DNA of 64,000 nucleotides, taken from the NCBI GenBank assembly GCA_963971405.1, contig OZ020485.1:7378001-7442000 (forward strand), in the 5' to 3' direction. Each line of letters begins with the position of its first letter. Position 1 is the stretch's first letter. A model generated the notes under the pieces. The model saw only the letters and a list, made by a program, of their open reading frames with translations, was not told the DNA's origin and ran no database searches. Made by a program: the position numbers and the translations under genes. This DNA is from Psococerastis gibbosa. Lineage: Eukaryota; Arthropoda; Insecta; Psocodea; Psocidae. Below, piece after piece: positions 30,871 through 46,100 of this stretch.

Positions 30871-33800
30871 TTATAGAAACATGCTAATTGACTGTTCAAA
30901 ACTATTTTCAGTGTTGACGGTATCGCTACATTGATTGGAGTTAACCACAGTGCCGTCAGATATCTCAGCAGCGACTTCAGCTTCAGGTTTCAACTTAAAA
31001 CCCATAATTGACCGAACCGTGTTCGGGAGGTCAGCTGCTTCTTGAAGCTGCAAGTATATTCCTTCTGCGTTTCTCAGAGTCTCACGCACGTCTATTTTGT
31101 TTGATAGCTCGTTGATGTGCTGAAAATAATATATAATGTCAATAAACGATAATAAATTCAACGAAAGGCCTTTTTTTCTCATGGTTTGGGGCACTTCGCG
31201 TATTCACTCAAGCATTTATTGGCCTATTGTGCCCCCTACAAAGTAATACGACCCCTAGAGGCCTATCTCTGGAACGGAGGATTAGGACCTTTCAGGAATT
31301 CAACCCTTTATGGGTTATGCCGCCCTAAATTCAATTTAGCTGGAATAAGTCATATTTTTGCGTCTTCGTGGTCCGGATTCCCTTGCCAAAGCGTAGCCGC
31401 TCATTAATAAGGGTAAATTGAGTTTTAAAATCATATCAGAGACTCAAATTATCGTTCCGCTCACTTAAAAAGCAGTTGAAATCATTAAGAGGCTATGCTA
31501 CGTAGAAAACTGTCACCCCAAAATAAAATACTTTAATTTTTTTATTTCATTAACTCAGCAAGTTATTAAAAATTGGGCTTATTCAAGTTGCAAAATGCAT
31601 CATGTAATCGGGTATTTTTACTTTTCGGCTTTGTAGTTGTTCCAAAAATCCTAGAATGCGCGAAATTTTCGTTTCCACTGGTTCTTATGAAAGAACTAAG
31701 GTACAAAAAATGTAATATTTCCTATTATATGATGCAACTTGCATGAGCCAAATCTTTAATAACTTGCTTTGTTAATTAAATCAAAAATAAATAGTCAATA
31801 AAAACAACTAATAATGGGGTGATAATTTTATACGTAGCATGTCATCAACATACATCCGTTCAGTGAGTCATATGAAACTGTTAAAACATTCAATCCCACC
31901 AATGAACATCAATTCCACTGTATTGTAAATGGTTCATTTCATTGCTGAACAATAGGAAGCAAGATTGTATGAATAAAAATACATAATAAATAATATATAA
32001 TTAAAAGTACCTTAAGAATTTCAGTAAAGCCATAATCGCTTGTCATTAAATTTTCCTTTTCCGCCACCAGAATTGCAATGCAGATGAGCAGGTGATAATT
32101 GTGACAGGTTTCCGCCCACAGTGCTTCCCAAAGCACAAAAATATCCTCGAACGAGAATTCTCGTTTGAACCAAACGAGCAGCCAGCGAAAACAAAAGAAC
32201 ATGTTACTTGACTCTTGCCGATGTAAAAATGCAGCGAGGTCAGGCTCCACAACACCAAGTATCACGAAAATGTTATGTAATTGGGCTTTCATTCCTGCTT
32301 GATCCACATCGAAATTTGTAACCTGTAACAATAGGACAGCACATAAAATACATATTTTTATGTTAGCAGAAAGTCTGATGATTACTTTTACAAAGGCTAC
32401 CATATTAGGTAAATAAAAAACCACATCAATACTGTACGGGTCTATACAAATTGACCTAGTAAGGAAAACCGTTACAAAACGAAATTTCGCTACAAATATA
32501 GAAAATGTCAAAAATATCACATCCCTTAGCTCAGTGGTCGGCATTTCATCTAAGGCTAAGCCATTGAATATATAACACTATATTCAATGGCTAAGCTGAA
32601 ATGCTTCTCAGCATTTTGATACATATGGTACGTGCCTGTTTTTAACACTGATTGGCCACAATGACTAGTACACAATAACGGACATGCACATGCCGGTTTA
32701 AAAAACTGTGGCCAATCAGTGACGGCCACTTTTCATAAATCAAAATGTAGAGGAGTCTTTCTTCTAAAGGATATTTTTTCCTGGGAAATTAGATTTATTA
32801 AAAAAAAAATGATTATCTGATTAGCTCTTAAAATTGTACCCATGATTTCCAATTTGTTTCTACATCATGTATTTATTAGGGAGATTCATCTACCTATTGA
32901 GATGGCGACCAATGTTCGACTTTCGGAAAATGTCTTCACAACTTTTCATTTCATGACCCCCTGAGCCTAAAACCACCCTCCATTCAAAATGTTATACATA
33001 TATGTATGTATATCTGTATATACAGTATGTATGTATATCTGTATATACAGTATGTATGTATATAGATTTTAGGAAACACTCTACCTTCCGTAAATATTAT
33101 CTGATTTTGATGAAACTTGGCACAAAAATTGATCATACAAATGTCTTGATCAAGTTTGTTAACCAGCTAGATCCACTATTTAGTTACAAGATGGTGGTCG
33201 ATTGAAACCTTAAATAACTCATATCTCAGTTAATATTGGTTGCAGAGGAATGAATTCAAATTTGACTGAAAGCCCGTATTATTATCAACGATAATGGTTA
33301 TCAACACTTTTTACGACAAATCAACGATTTCAAGATGACGTCCAGTCAAAGTAAAAATAATTTAATAAGTAAAAGTTCGTAGTCGTCATTGTTTGGAACA
33401 CAAGAGTGTTTTATGTGTTGATGTTGTGGGAAAATAATGAAGTATTTTTTTTATTTATTACATACATAGAGTAGGTAGCGTTGATTAAAATCAGGGTCTG
33501 CGGAATCTCCCTACACCTGATCGGCCAGAGCCAAAAGGGATTTTTATTTTTAATAACATGCAACGCATGCTGATTCCTACCCTAATGTGAAATCTAGAAA
33601 AGAACCGGTTTCACAGAATTATAGACTACTACGTAGATTAAAAGACTTATGCAACGACCAATACGTGGATCAACAGCACTTACCATGCGATTTATTATGG
33701 ACGTGAAACACCAAAAAGCGTCCACTTCGTTGGGCATTATCGAAAGTAATGGTGACAAGATATCGCTCATACCCTGCACATAGCCCAGGTCGAAGTTATA

Positions 33801-34973
33801 CATTACATAGGTCATTAGGATATCTTGAAGTTTTTGAAGAGACGGACTATTGTTATCGGCGTACATGGGCAAAACTCGATCAGTTCGTGCTACGTCTTTT
33901 TCTAAAAATGATATTTAAAAATTTCGTTAATTAATTTTTAGTTTTGCCCTTCAACAGGGTTTTTCAAATACTAAGGTTTTGGCAGATTTTTTTAAATGGT
34001 TTCACATTTTATTCTTGACAGGAAAGTCGAAATGAGTATTTAAGACTTAAACGCACCATTAAGCATGGAAATATAATATCCAACAAAACCTACTGGTAAT
34101 GGGCAATGCGTAATAAGACATTTCAATTAAGTTGCGTCCCTATAATATATTCGGAACAAGTTTCAGTGGGCTTCGACACATTGTATGTCTTGGACAGTGT
34201 TCGCACCTCTATGGGAATAGCGGTAATTTTTTGTTCAAATATAACTAATTGTTATGAATATCTCATACTGCACTTCGGATAAAAGCCATTCTCATTTGGG
34301 AAGAATGTAAATAAATAAAAAATGCATTGTAGTGTTCTTTACCTATCAAGCTTTTTCTCTCTTTGTAATCAGAAAATCTGTCTTCCTGCTCTTTTGAGAT
34401 GGTTTTCCACTGAAGCTTCATTCGAAAATACTCATCATTTTTAACTTTTCTCAAATGCTCTCTTTCACTAGTTGTCGAGCTCCAGGGGTAGTAGCCGAGA
34501 AGGAACATCCATACTTGCGGTCGAATGGACGACTCTACACCCTATAACATGATAATGGAACTAGGTTAGTCAATGAACATACTACAACATAGTTCTTTGA
34601 ACGGGTCGACTATTGAGAGAAAACCCTTACTTAAGTGTAAAAAATCAAATCACATGAAATAAATAAGATACGATGGTTGATAATTATCGGAAAATCGGAC
34701 ATCTCTCACTACGCCGTTTTTGTACCAATTCAAATTTTTTATGAAAAATCAATCATAGAGAAAATAAATGAGACTAATAAAATGGATAAAATGTGAAAAA
34801 TAGAGAAATTGAAAATTCATCAGACATGAGCGCTATCTTACAATGCACCAATTTTAAAAACCAGTAAATACCAAATTTGATATCCAGGCGCAGAAAAAAC
34901 ACAATGGAAATTCACCGATGACGAGACTATTACAATGGACTTAAAGAACAATTTAAGTTCTTCAAAATATTAC

Positions 34974-35004
<31 letters not shown>

Positions 35005-38000
35005 ACCAGGAAACCCAGCATAAAGCTGGGCTGGTGTAGTTAAATAAAATAAAATGGATATTTTATAACGCTTTTATTTTAAATTATGCTTAAGCGGATG
35101 CTACATCATACAAGAGTTTCTATTTTGTTTTCCTTAGAATATGGGTAAAAATCGGGGTAATTGAAAGTGAACCTACAGTTTTATATAGGAGAGATTGGAC
35201 ATTCATTTCCCGCCAAAAAATATAATATATATATTTAAATTTCGCGCCTCCCATGTAATTGTAAAAAAGTACCAGGTGGTTTTCTTCTTCTCCCCCCTTA
35301 GTGCCGCGTGAGGGGTCAGGTGGTCTCAGGATACAAAAAGTTTTTTGGCGCGCTGGAATGTTCCATCTCTTCTATATAGAATTCAAAGGGTTCTTTTTAA
35401 GATTTTAAGATAATAATTGATAGTTTTCTCCAGTATTTGACGTCTTGGTTTACTTACGCCATGAAAAATCAGTTCTCGCACAATTTTTTCCTCGACGATA
35501 GAACCCTCTGGGGTAAAGAAGTTAGCCCATTGATCGACAGTTAATGGGCGTATACGGGGAGGGGCTTTTATTTTTGGTAATGCCACTTTGTCAGCAACTA
35601 CTTCATACTCATCGCTTGCCAAGTCGCTTTCCTGTAGACTCCGATTTAAAGATTCTACGTCGTCTCTTTCTTCGTTTGGATTGTGCACTAAAACGAAATA
35701 CGATTGTCAAAGGAAAGAGACAAATTGGGTTAGGTAGCCTTCTCTTGCCTGCAGGCAGGCTCTATTTGGCAGCGGGGCAAACTGCAAATAAGCTCAATTC
35801 TGGTCATTGGAATTTCACAGAAATCGCAGGAAATCGGGACTGTAGCAAGAAACACAGATGTCATTTTTGAAAACTCGTCAATTTGTCGTTATTTCTTGTT
35901 AATACCGCCGGTAAGTTCAAAATATATTAGTCTGAATTGAAATGATACTGATGGGTCTTTAAATATCTAAACTTGAAAATGACAAATGCATGTTTTCCAA
36001 TATAGCATTTGCACTACACAATTAAATTCATAGAAAACAAATGGACCCGTTGTCTACCTTACTTTCAATGAATGTAATACTATTTCAATTTAATTTTAAT
36101 TTCTGTAGTTTTTGGGCCAGGAAGGTGCGGGAGCGCCTCTTGAACATCCTACAACAGTTTCATCAAAATCTGATCAGTGGTATTGAAGCGCATCAAGGGC
36201 AAAAAAAATCTGGATAATTTTTATATATTGAATAAAGTATTTATTGCAGGCTAAAAACTTTAATTACACATTTGGATTATAAATATGAACACATCGGTCT
36301 AACATTTTAACGGCTTCAGAATGGTGCGGCTTTCATGAATAGCATCTTCACGGTTTCTACTTTTCTGGGCCTGGGCCTATTTTCGTTTTACAAAGTACTT
36401 ACACAAAATTTCAGTGACTTTCGAGAAAGCTGCCATGGTAGTTTCATATGGCCGTTGTCGAAACAAACTCCAAGGATGATCATCTGTGTCAAGTTGCAAC
36501 TCAGAGAATGATTTACTGAGATTTGCGACCTCTTGTTGATCTCTGACATGGAAAAAGTTCTTATTTTTTAAGCTCCTATAAAAAAAATAAAAGTGCTTTG
36601 TTGCAGTTTTAAAATAAGTCTATTTTAGGAGAACCTGTAGTTATCATATTTAGGCTCATCGGGCAAAAATAAAATAATTCTTCATGCTGCCGGTATATAC
36701 TGGTGTTGAGTGGGGTTAAAATGAATGAAGGGCTCAAGTAGTCTAGTATTGTAATAACTTAATATCATATAAATAAATCAATTCATGGGAGTTACAGAAC
36801 GTAGACTGTGATGTCCCACTGACAGTGGCACATGTCCGTCGACCTGCTGACGATGGCCCCAGCGGCAGAGCCATTTTGTCACTTTCGTAAACACTGCAAC
36901 ACCTGCTTAGAAATGGCGAGAAGTTAAAATCTCCTGTCATTGTGAACCTCAAGTCAACCCCCTGTACATTATGAGGAGAGCCGGGGGTTGACTACAACAT
37001 GGGCGAGTAAACCCAGAAGGGCAAGGCTCCACTTGAATTAAAAAAAAAAAGTACGTAGACTAGATTAAAATTTACTGCATTTACTTTACAATCTTGGAAT
37101 AAATCTTATAATATTGCTATTACGAAACAATCCTTTCTTTTTGGACAAAGTCAAATTTCACAGGAAATAACACTTGAAGAGTTATCACTGCGGAATTAGT
37201 AGAAATACGAATTATTCCACAACATTAAAAAAAATATATATAGTATGTGACCGTCACTACCACATTATTCATTCATTCATTCCCACGGATGTCCCCATCT
37301 GTCAACACTTCACCTTTCTACGAATTTCAAGGATACTAGTACCTTCAACAACCTTCTCTGTGAAATTTGATTTTGAACACCTGTAAGGTTTTTTCATGCA
37401 GTTACTCCCAAAACATTGGAATTAGTAAAAAAAAAAAAATGCCTTACTCGGTTATGCAAACGTGATTCTTCAAGTAGTTTAAAAATTCTTTAGCGTTGCC
37501 ACGCTCAAATTTAAATTTCACTGTTAAATTATTAGAGCTGAAAGAAATTTCCTTGTTGTGTGAGAAAAGCTGGCAGCTAATTAAGTCGTTGAGTTTTAGC
37601 TGCATACTTGGCGGTCGTGCACTTGAGAATCGCCCTGAAAACATTTCAAAAACTTTTAACTTATTGATGTGTTCCAGTTTGGCCAATCCCACAAAACCTC
37701 CAGGAGGTTTGTCCCTATTCCATGTCTGACTTCATTGACTTTTTAGGGACCTGTTAGGTATTCACCTGATGTATGCATCTTTTGACGAAGCCGTACATCA
37801 TTCATTATAGCACACTATTGCAACTGAATGTTTCGTTGTATAAAATAGCCTAATATAATGACTAATGACTATGAAACAAGCTTCATCCTCGCTGGCAAAG
37901 CAGCAGCCACTACAGCTGGCCAGTAAGCGCATGACATATCATATTTTACATAAGAAACTCAGAGGCGTTCAAAAAAAAGTATATCTGCCCTTTCCATTTA

Positions 38001-38573
38001 TTACACTAAATTAGTGTATTGTTTCATGATTTCATCTAATTTATGGCGATTTATCGAGTTAAATTTTTATTGGTTTGGATTATATTATAATATGCTTATG
38101 CTATTGCAAGTCTCACCACTAGTCGTTCTGGAGCGTGGTTGCTTAGCTTGTTCAATAACTTCCCATTCCTGATCGGGCGATTCCAATGTCTGATATTCGC
38201 ACTGACGCCATTCGATGTATTTGGTTGTAGACGCGTCCTGATAACTTGTCACACTCAAAGTCCCAGCGCTGTCACAAAGTTGAACATCGTAAGGAGTGAT
38301 AGTTATTAGTATGACCCCATCTTGTAAATAGAGCTCCTAAACAAAAAGAAAAAGATTGAAGACGTCATAACAGCAAGCATAGCATAAGAAGATATGTGCG
38401 TTCCCTTGCCTGCTTACAGTCAATAATAATAATTATTTAATTTTTAAGCTATAAAGTTGGAGTAAAACTAAAAGTTGACAGGAGAATAGCATAAACAACA
38501 AACTGCGTACTACATTTTAAAGGCGAAAAGTCATTACCGTTCCATGTTTTTCACCAGTATCAACCGCTTCCAT
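30871..38573 (-). CDS. TBC1D15: TBC1D15/17-type Rab GTPase-activating protein
   Basis: Exons: 38573-38538, 38336-38117, about 37714-37448, 36575-36403, 35687-35458, 34541-34343, 33901-33684, 32322-32011 and 31119-30871. All junctions are in phase except exon 2 to 3, where exon 2 ends in phase 1 and exon 3 appears to need phase 2; a short exon may be missed between 38116 and 37715. The product accelerates GTP hydrolysis on Rab7-like GTPases at endosomes, lysosomes and mitochondria. The N-terminal part matches the family's PH-like region; the TBC domain carries both catalytic fingers: D-V-A-R-T (Arg finger) and Y-V-Q-G-M-S-D (Gln finger), plus F-C-F-R-W-L-L-V-W-F-K-R-E-F. The C-terminus has I-N-E-L-S-N-K-I-D. 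The gene is head-to-head with SDHB. TBC1D17 is an alternative name. Confidence 0.88.
32551..32600. repeat. Short perfect palindrome in TBC1D15 intron
   Basis: GCTAAGCCATTGAATATA and its complement, separated by a few bases, form a hairpin of about 20-bp arms. It is just above the TBC1D15 exon ending at 32011-32322 and near a segment shared with 51.15 kb (AAAAACTGTGGCCAA). Confidence 0.6.
33001..33063. repeat. 25-bp tandem repeat of TATGTATGTATATCTG type
   Basis: Two and a half units with 25-bp period inside a TBC1D15 intron; each unit contains a small palindrome (CTGTATATACAG). Confidence 0.8.
33075..33370. repeat. Third copy of the 29.8-30.3 kb repeat
   Basis: The same landmarks as at 29815-30310 appear in the same orientation, inside a TBC1D15 intron. 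Confidence 0.6.
34972..35050. repeat. A-rich run with adjacent hairpin, probable retroposon end
   Basis: About 30 A residues are followed by CCCAGCATAAAGCTGGG, a small hairpin, then an AAAT-rich stretch. A related A-tailed piece with 'aaacccagaagggcaaggctcc' lies at about 36990-37050. They look like retroposon 3' ends in TBC1D15 introns, with the family unknown. Confidence 0.4.
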
Positions 38574-38837
38574 GACTCACAGTTATATTACTTGACAAAT
38601 TTGGACTTGCAGTAACTAATAAGCACATTACTTTCGTTAAACTGCGTATTTGTGAAAATTTGTTAGCGTTAGCTGCCAATGCAAATTAAATGAAAACACA
38701 AACAAAGAAGATGACCAATCGGAGCGTGACATGTTGGAGGGAAACTCGTCGCCAAATTGTGAAACCAGACGACAGCTGTTTTCGTGACACAGAATTATTT
38801 TGAAAATTTCTTCCGTACCTCAGATTTGTGCTTAGAA
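38574..38837. promoter_or_regulatory. Shared bidirectional promoter region, TBC1D15/SDHB
   Basis: Only 264 bp separate the start codons of TBC1D15 (minus) and SDHB (plus). The interval has higher GC content in its centre and no TATA box I would commit to. The role is inferred from layout. I looked for the CAGTGN loop of an iron-responsive element ahead of SDHB, as known in Drosophila, and found none. Confidence 0.5.
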
Positions 38838-41937
<3,100 letters not shown>

Positions 41938-43495
41938 GTACATTGAATGAGAATTGGGCAATGAAGTTAGACTGATTGAGTTCATAATACACAAACAGGA
42001 TGCACTGTGATCGGTATGGCTGAGTCTCATCCCCATTGTCGTGGGGAGATTCCTGTAAAGATTGTTTCTCGATATTAGTATTTATTGTGTATTGTACTTT
42101 ATGTCGATTAAATTAACATTTATGCGATTAATTAGCTTCTTCACTTTTGCATGAGGGACTGGTAAGTTTACCAGATGTTTCCTATTAATCATCAGAAGAA
42201 AACATTTGCTCGAATGTTTTTTAAATAGAAACTGAAGAATTCCCTTCCATGTCACGATGTACGGGGCGTTTTTAGTAATTCCGCAGACTAGGGTGCTTGC
42301 CTTTATGCAATATAGTATTCATTATTATTGTCCTGTTCGCTTAGATAGTTATGTAGCTGTGCTAACCTCTTTAGCAATAAGAATCAAGTTAATAAGAGCA
42401 TATACGTAGAGAATTTAGAGGAGAGTGAACTTGTCTAGCGGTTAAGACGACGCCCTGGATAGGAGTAGATCGTGGGTTCAAACCCCTCAAAGTCCAGTTT
42501 TTTCAATATCCTCTAATTTCGGTTATTCGCTTTTATGGCTGGCAATCCTAGGTACATAAAAAGAAGTCCTGGCCTCTTAAGTGCTCTCTACAAAGTAATT
42601 TATTTAAGTTGTGCGAGAACAGATATTACGGCAGCTGAGTTGCACGAGTAGTTTTAATAAGGTTAGAATTTGCTTCACAGGAAAGTGAAAACAAAGCAAA
42701 CGTTTCGAAGACATATTTATTGTCACAGATGTATCATTACAATATGGTCATTTTGAATTATTGAGATCTTTAAAACTGGCCAGTCCACATCGACCACACC
42801 GTAAATATTTTAGAATAAAATGTTTAAACCCTTAAAAAAATGGGATGAGGGTTGTGTTAATGCATATTATTACAATTTACTAAGTTTTCGATAGTAAACA
42901 ATACGGTATTCGTATATTAAAGGAGAAGGAAACCACAATTTTGCCAGTTTGACCCAAAAAGATTTCTTAATTTAATAACTTAACTTGGGTATGCTGTTTT
43001 GGCATAATAAAACTGAGAAGATATGGGGTAATGGACATCAGAGTAATGCCATAAGCGAATATCTATGATGGACAACGCATTATTATGTGAAATGTCAATG
43101 GCCCTCCATAGTTTTTGTTTTGTTTTTAAAAAAGGTTAATCGCATACAAACAATTCAATAAATGTATCCGATTGACCTCTTCAGTCGCCTCACTAAGTTA
43201 CCTAATAGGTACTTGTGTCGAGTTACGACACGTCTCCGATCGCATGGCGTGTAGAGACTCGCACAAGTACAAGCACACTACCACCTGGCCATCGAAGTCG
43301 ATAGTGGTTAAAAGTTAAAGTTAAAAGTTAAAAACTTAAAGTAGGTAGATTAAACCTCCCTAACAGTAGTTACGAAAAAAGAAGATAAAAAACCGACCAT
43401 TGAAGTTTGAGTTGGAACAGTACGGTAACCAATTTCTCCCAGTCCCATCATCTTTTACATTTTTTTACAATACGTCAATCATATATAGATTAAGC
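41938..43495. other. Intergenic stretch between SDHB and the hAT element
   Basis: No gene was recognised. It contains a tRNA-like element (42425-42520), a dispersed repeat (about 43140-43250, inverted relative to 5868-5995) and a short AGTTAAA-rich run at about 43310-43335. Confidence 0.45.
42425..42520 (+). repeat. tRNA-like element
   Basis: A-box-like TCTAGCGGTTAAGACGACG and B-box-like GGGTTCAAACCC are spaced as in a tRNA, followed by AGTTTTTTCAATATCCTC, the same 3' flank as at 26.1 and 56.0 kb. The conserved flank marks it as a repeat-family member, possibly SINE-like. Confidence 0.6.
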
Positions 43496-43692
43496 CGTTG
43501 GTTCCCAAAGTGGGATCCGCGGACCCCTCGGGGTCCATAGATCTATTCTTGGTGTCCGCAGCGCAGACATAGTTTTCAAAATAACTTATACTGGGTGTGA
43601 TTAGTATTTAGAATCAGGAAAATCCTTTTTGAATACATCACTTTTGTCATTGATTTTAGAATCATAAAAATCACTAAAGCTGAATTGAATTG

Positions 43693-45492
43693 TGTAAAAT
43701 TCCTTCTTATATGTCAAATGTGAAATTAAACTTTAATGTTCATTTCTGTACTCATACTCGTACATCTGCTATGTTCTTATTAAAATAAACTGCTTGTGAT
43801 GCTTATGCTTGCTTAACTTAGGAAAGTTAGATTCGGGAACTTAGGGAAATGAAATAAACTACTTAGGGCTACTCTAGAAGGTAGCCGTTTTCTAACGGAA
43901 GACCGGTCCTGATAAGACACTGAAGCCCGGAGCCTGATTAGCCTGGGATTGGTGTTACGAAAATTAAACGGGCTAGCTCAGACGACACCCAAGCTAATCC
44001 CACTCCGGCATCAAACTACTCAACACAACTAGGGAAACATGCAGCTACCGAGGTCAAGCTCCCGATGAATCCGACAGAAACCCAGATCGCGGGGCGCTAT
44101 ACTCTAGAGCCGCATCCTTCCTCATGCGGAGACTCAACTCAGGGAGCGTTAAGGTCAGAAAGAAACCTGGACAAAATCTGCGACAACAATCTCTCTCTTC
44201 TAATGCAACAAAATATACAGTGCAATAATAATTTTTAAATTGAAAAACAGCGCCAAACAGTAGCGGGTGCATTAAGCTAAAACCACGTCTTAGACGGGGC
44301 AATAGAAACCAATATGGCCGAAATAGTCAACAAGATTACCGAGCCAGAGGAGCTCTTATTTTATTTTAAAATTAACCGAAAAAACCCAGCCGGGAAAACT
44401 TTTCCGCTTTTTCCAAAAGCAACAAAACAAAAATAATGTGAGAGTGACAAACGAAATTACTACGGTAAGTACAGTGAAAACAATACATTGACAACCTGGT
44501 GATCTAAGCACAGAGACGCTGCGTTTTTGCGCCAAAACAGAGACCTCTTTATTAAAATGTAATCAAAACACGAACCCGGGGCGCCAACCTACAATTTTGG
44601 AATGATTACTGCCAAACAAGGACCGGTAGACGTGCCCCTTTCCCGTAGGCAAGGATCGGGTCACACGCCTCAATTTTACGGTTCCAAAAGTGGCTGCAAA
44701 CACCCAGCGTCCCTATTCTTAGACCACCATGTTGTAATTAGAACAAGAATGAACAGGCTCCCGAAGTTTGACAGCTCCAGGAGTGTCATCAGCTGATTAT
44801 GACAAGACAGACAGCTCATCAAAATTACGTACGGACTAAAATAATTTAGAAATGTAGGGGGTAGCAAAATTGCGCCCAGAACTTAGGAAAATTGACGAAC
44901 TGGAAAATTATATAAAAGAAAAGAAGCTTACGGACCAGAGCTCACGGCAGGGTACTCGGCTTCCACTAGTAGGTGCAGGGCGCAGAGAGTGCATACTCCG
45001 CAGGGTGTAGTAGGCCCTAGGCAGGCCGTAGGTAGGTCAAAATATGCATGGCTCACTCCATCTCGCCTATCCGAAATCCAGGCGGCTACCGGAGCCTAGT
45101 TGGTCAGGCTCCGGGCTGTGGCTCCCCAGCGACCGGCTTTAGGCCCAGACAAGTTTTTCCTACCCCATCATGGTGGCTGTTTTCAAGTGCACAAAAAATC
45201 AACCTCGACGCAACTCATCACCAAGAAAGTCAGAGAATGAGCAAGTTTGAGACTTGCCAGCTCACTTCGTCCTTATCCGGTCATATTAGCCACTTTTAGG
45301 CACCTTTTAACTCCCAAGTTGACTTCATGTGGTTAACCTCACCCCCCAAAAAACCCAATATATTATTTTGACTCGCCCCCAATTGTGTTTAATCGTGGTT
45401 AATGCTCGATTTATTCCCCTTTCGACTCATTTCCGTTTCGAGTTTCAAAGTATCCCCGCCACTCACTCCGCGCTGTTTTTTAAATCATTACA
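43693..45492 (-). repeat. 3' LTR (1800 bp) of the internally deleted LTR element
   Basis: It has TG...CA termini and is exactly the same length as the other LTR at 46101-47900. I noticed only two differences by eye (an AGCGCC/AGAGCC change near 44250 and T/G near 44803). Short ORFs inside occur identically in both LTRs and are not genes. Confidence 0.9.
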
Positions 45493-45503
45493 TAGCCCCC
45501 CCC
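45493..45503 (-). other. Polypurine tract of the LTR element
   Basis: On the minus strand AGGGGGGGGCTA lies directly before the TGTAATG start of the 3' LTR. Confidence 0.7.
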
Positions 45504-45581
45504 TATACAAAAAAAAATGCGAAACCCGCAGCAAACTCAAGACAGCATTTTTTTTTGTTAAATAACCGAACCCACAGAAAA

Positions 45582-45941
45582 TTACAAGAAAGCAGGCTTT
45601 AAATTGTTAATCTCGTGACGACCAGCGTTAACCCCCTTTAACGTCTCCAGGATTACTTGATTGGTTCCAGCCAGCTGAGCTATCTTATATGGACCCTTAT
45701 ATTTCGGTTGGAGCGACCCTACAATTTGTTGGATCTTTGATGACTGTGGGAAGGCCTTGACCCAGACCAGCATCCCAGGTACGTATGGAGACTTCTTCCT
45801 CCTGAGGTTGTAGACGCGAGCTTGTGTCTCTTTGTGCTTGAGAACCACCTGAACAGCTTTGTTGTAAATTTTTTCTAGGTCCTCCTGTTTGTCCTGGAAA
45901 TAGACGTGAGGCTCAATATCCTGCCCGTTTCCGTCTTGCAA
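45582..45941 (-). pseudogene. Integrase C-terminal fragment
   Basis: A 119-residue frame ends the pol of a Ty3/Gypsy or retrovirus-like element. It shows R-V-Y-N-L-R-R-K-K, a V-P-G-M-L-V-W-V-K tract and the GPY/F module Y-K-G-P-Y-K-I, with the ending H-E-I-N-N-L-K. The catalytic core, RT, protease and gag are deleted. Confidence 0.8.
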
Positions 45942-46080
45942 TGGCGAAGATGATGGGAAAAGAGGACGCAGTTCGTGGCCGTACAGTAGCTTCGCGGGGC
46001 TGAAACCTGTCGTGGAGTACCAAGTACCAAGTGGAAAAAACAGTAGAGAGGAAAGTTGTCACAGAATAGAGTCCAGGCAC

Positions 46081-46098
46081 CCAAACGCGTAGGCGCCA
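46081..46098 (-). other. Primer-binding site of the LTR element
   Basis: Two bases inside the 5' LTR the minus strand reads TGGCGCCTACGCGTTTGG. The TGGCGCC start matches the 3' CCA-end complement used by many Ty3/Gypsy elements. The priming tRNA cannot be named from this alone. Confidence 0.6.
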
Positions 46099-46100
46099 CT

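Noticed and set aside
32046-32258. 70-residue minus-strand ORF overlapping a TBC1D15 exon
   Set aside because: It is a shifted frame over a clear coding exon of the RabGAP.
38760-38837. Iron-responsive element in the SDHB 5' UTR
   Set aside because: Known from Drosophila SDHB, but no CAGTGN hexaloop with a C-bulge stem was found upstream of the start codon.
44054-44302. 82-residue ORF starting M-P-R-L-R-R-G
   Set aside because: It lies within an LTR and recurs identically in the second LTR (46462-46710); no domain and no gene context.
45048-45299. 83-residue ORF, also at 47456-47707
   Set aside because: Same reason: duplicated LTR sequence, with codon use and composition not protein-like.
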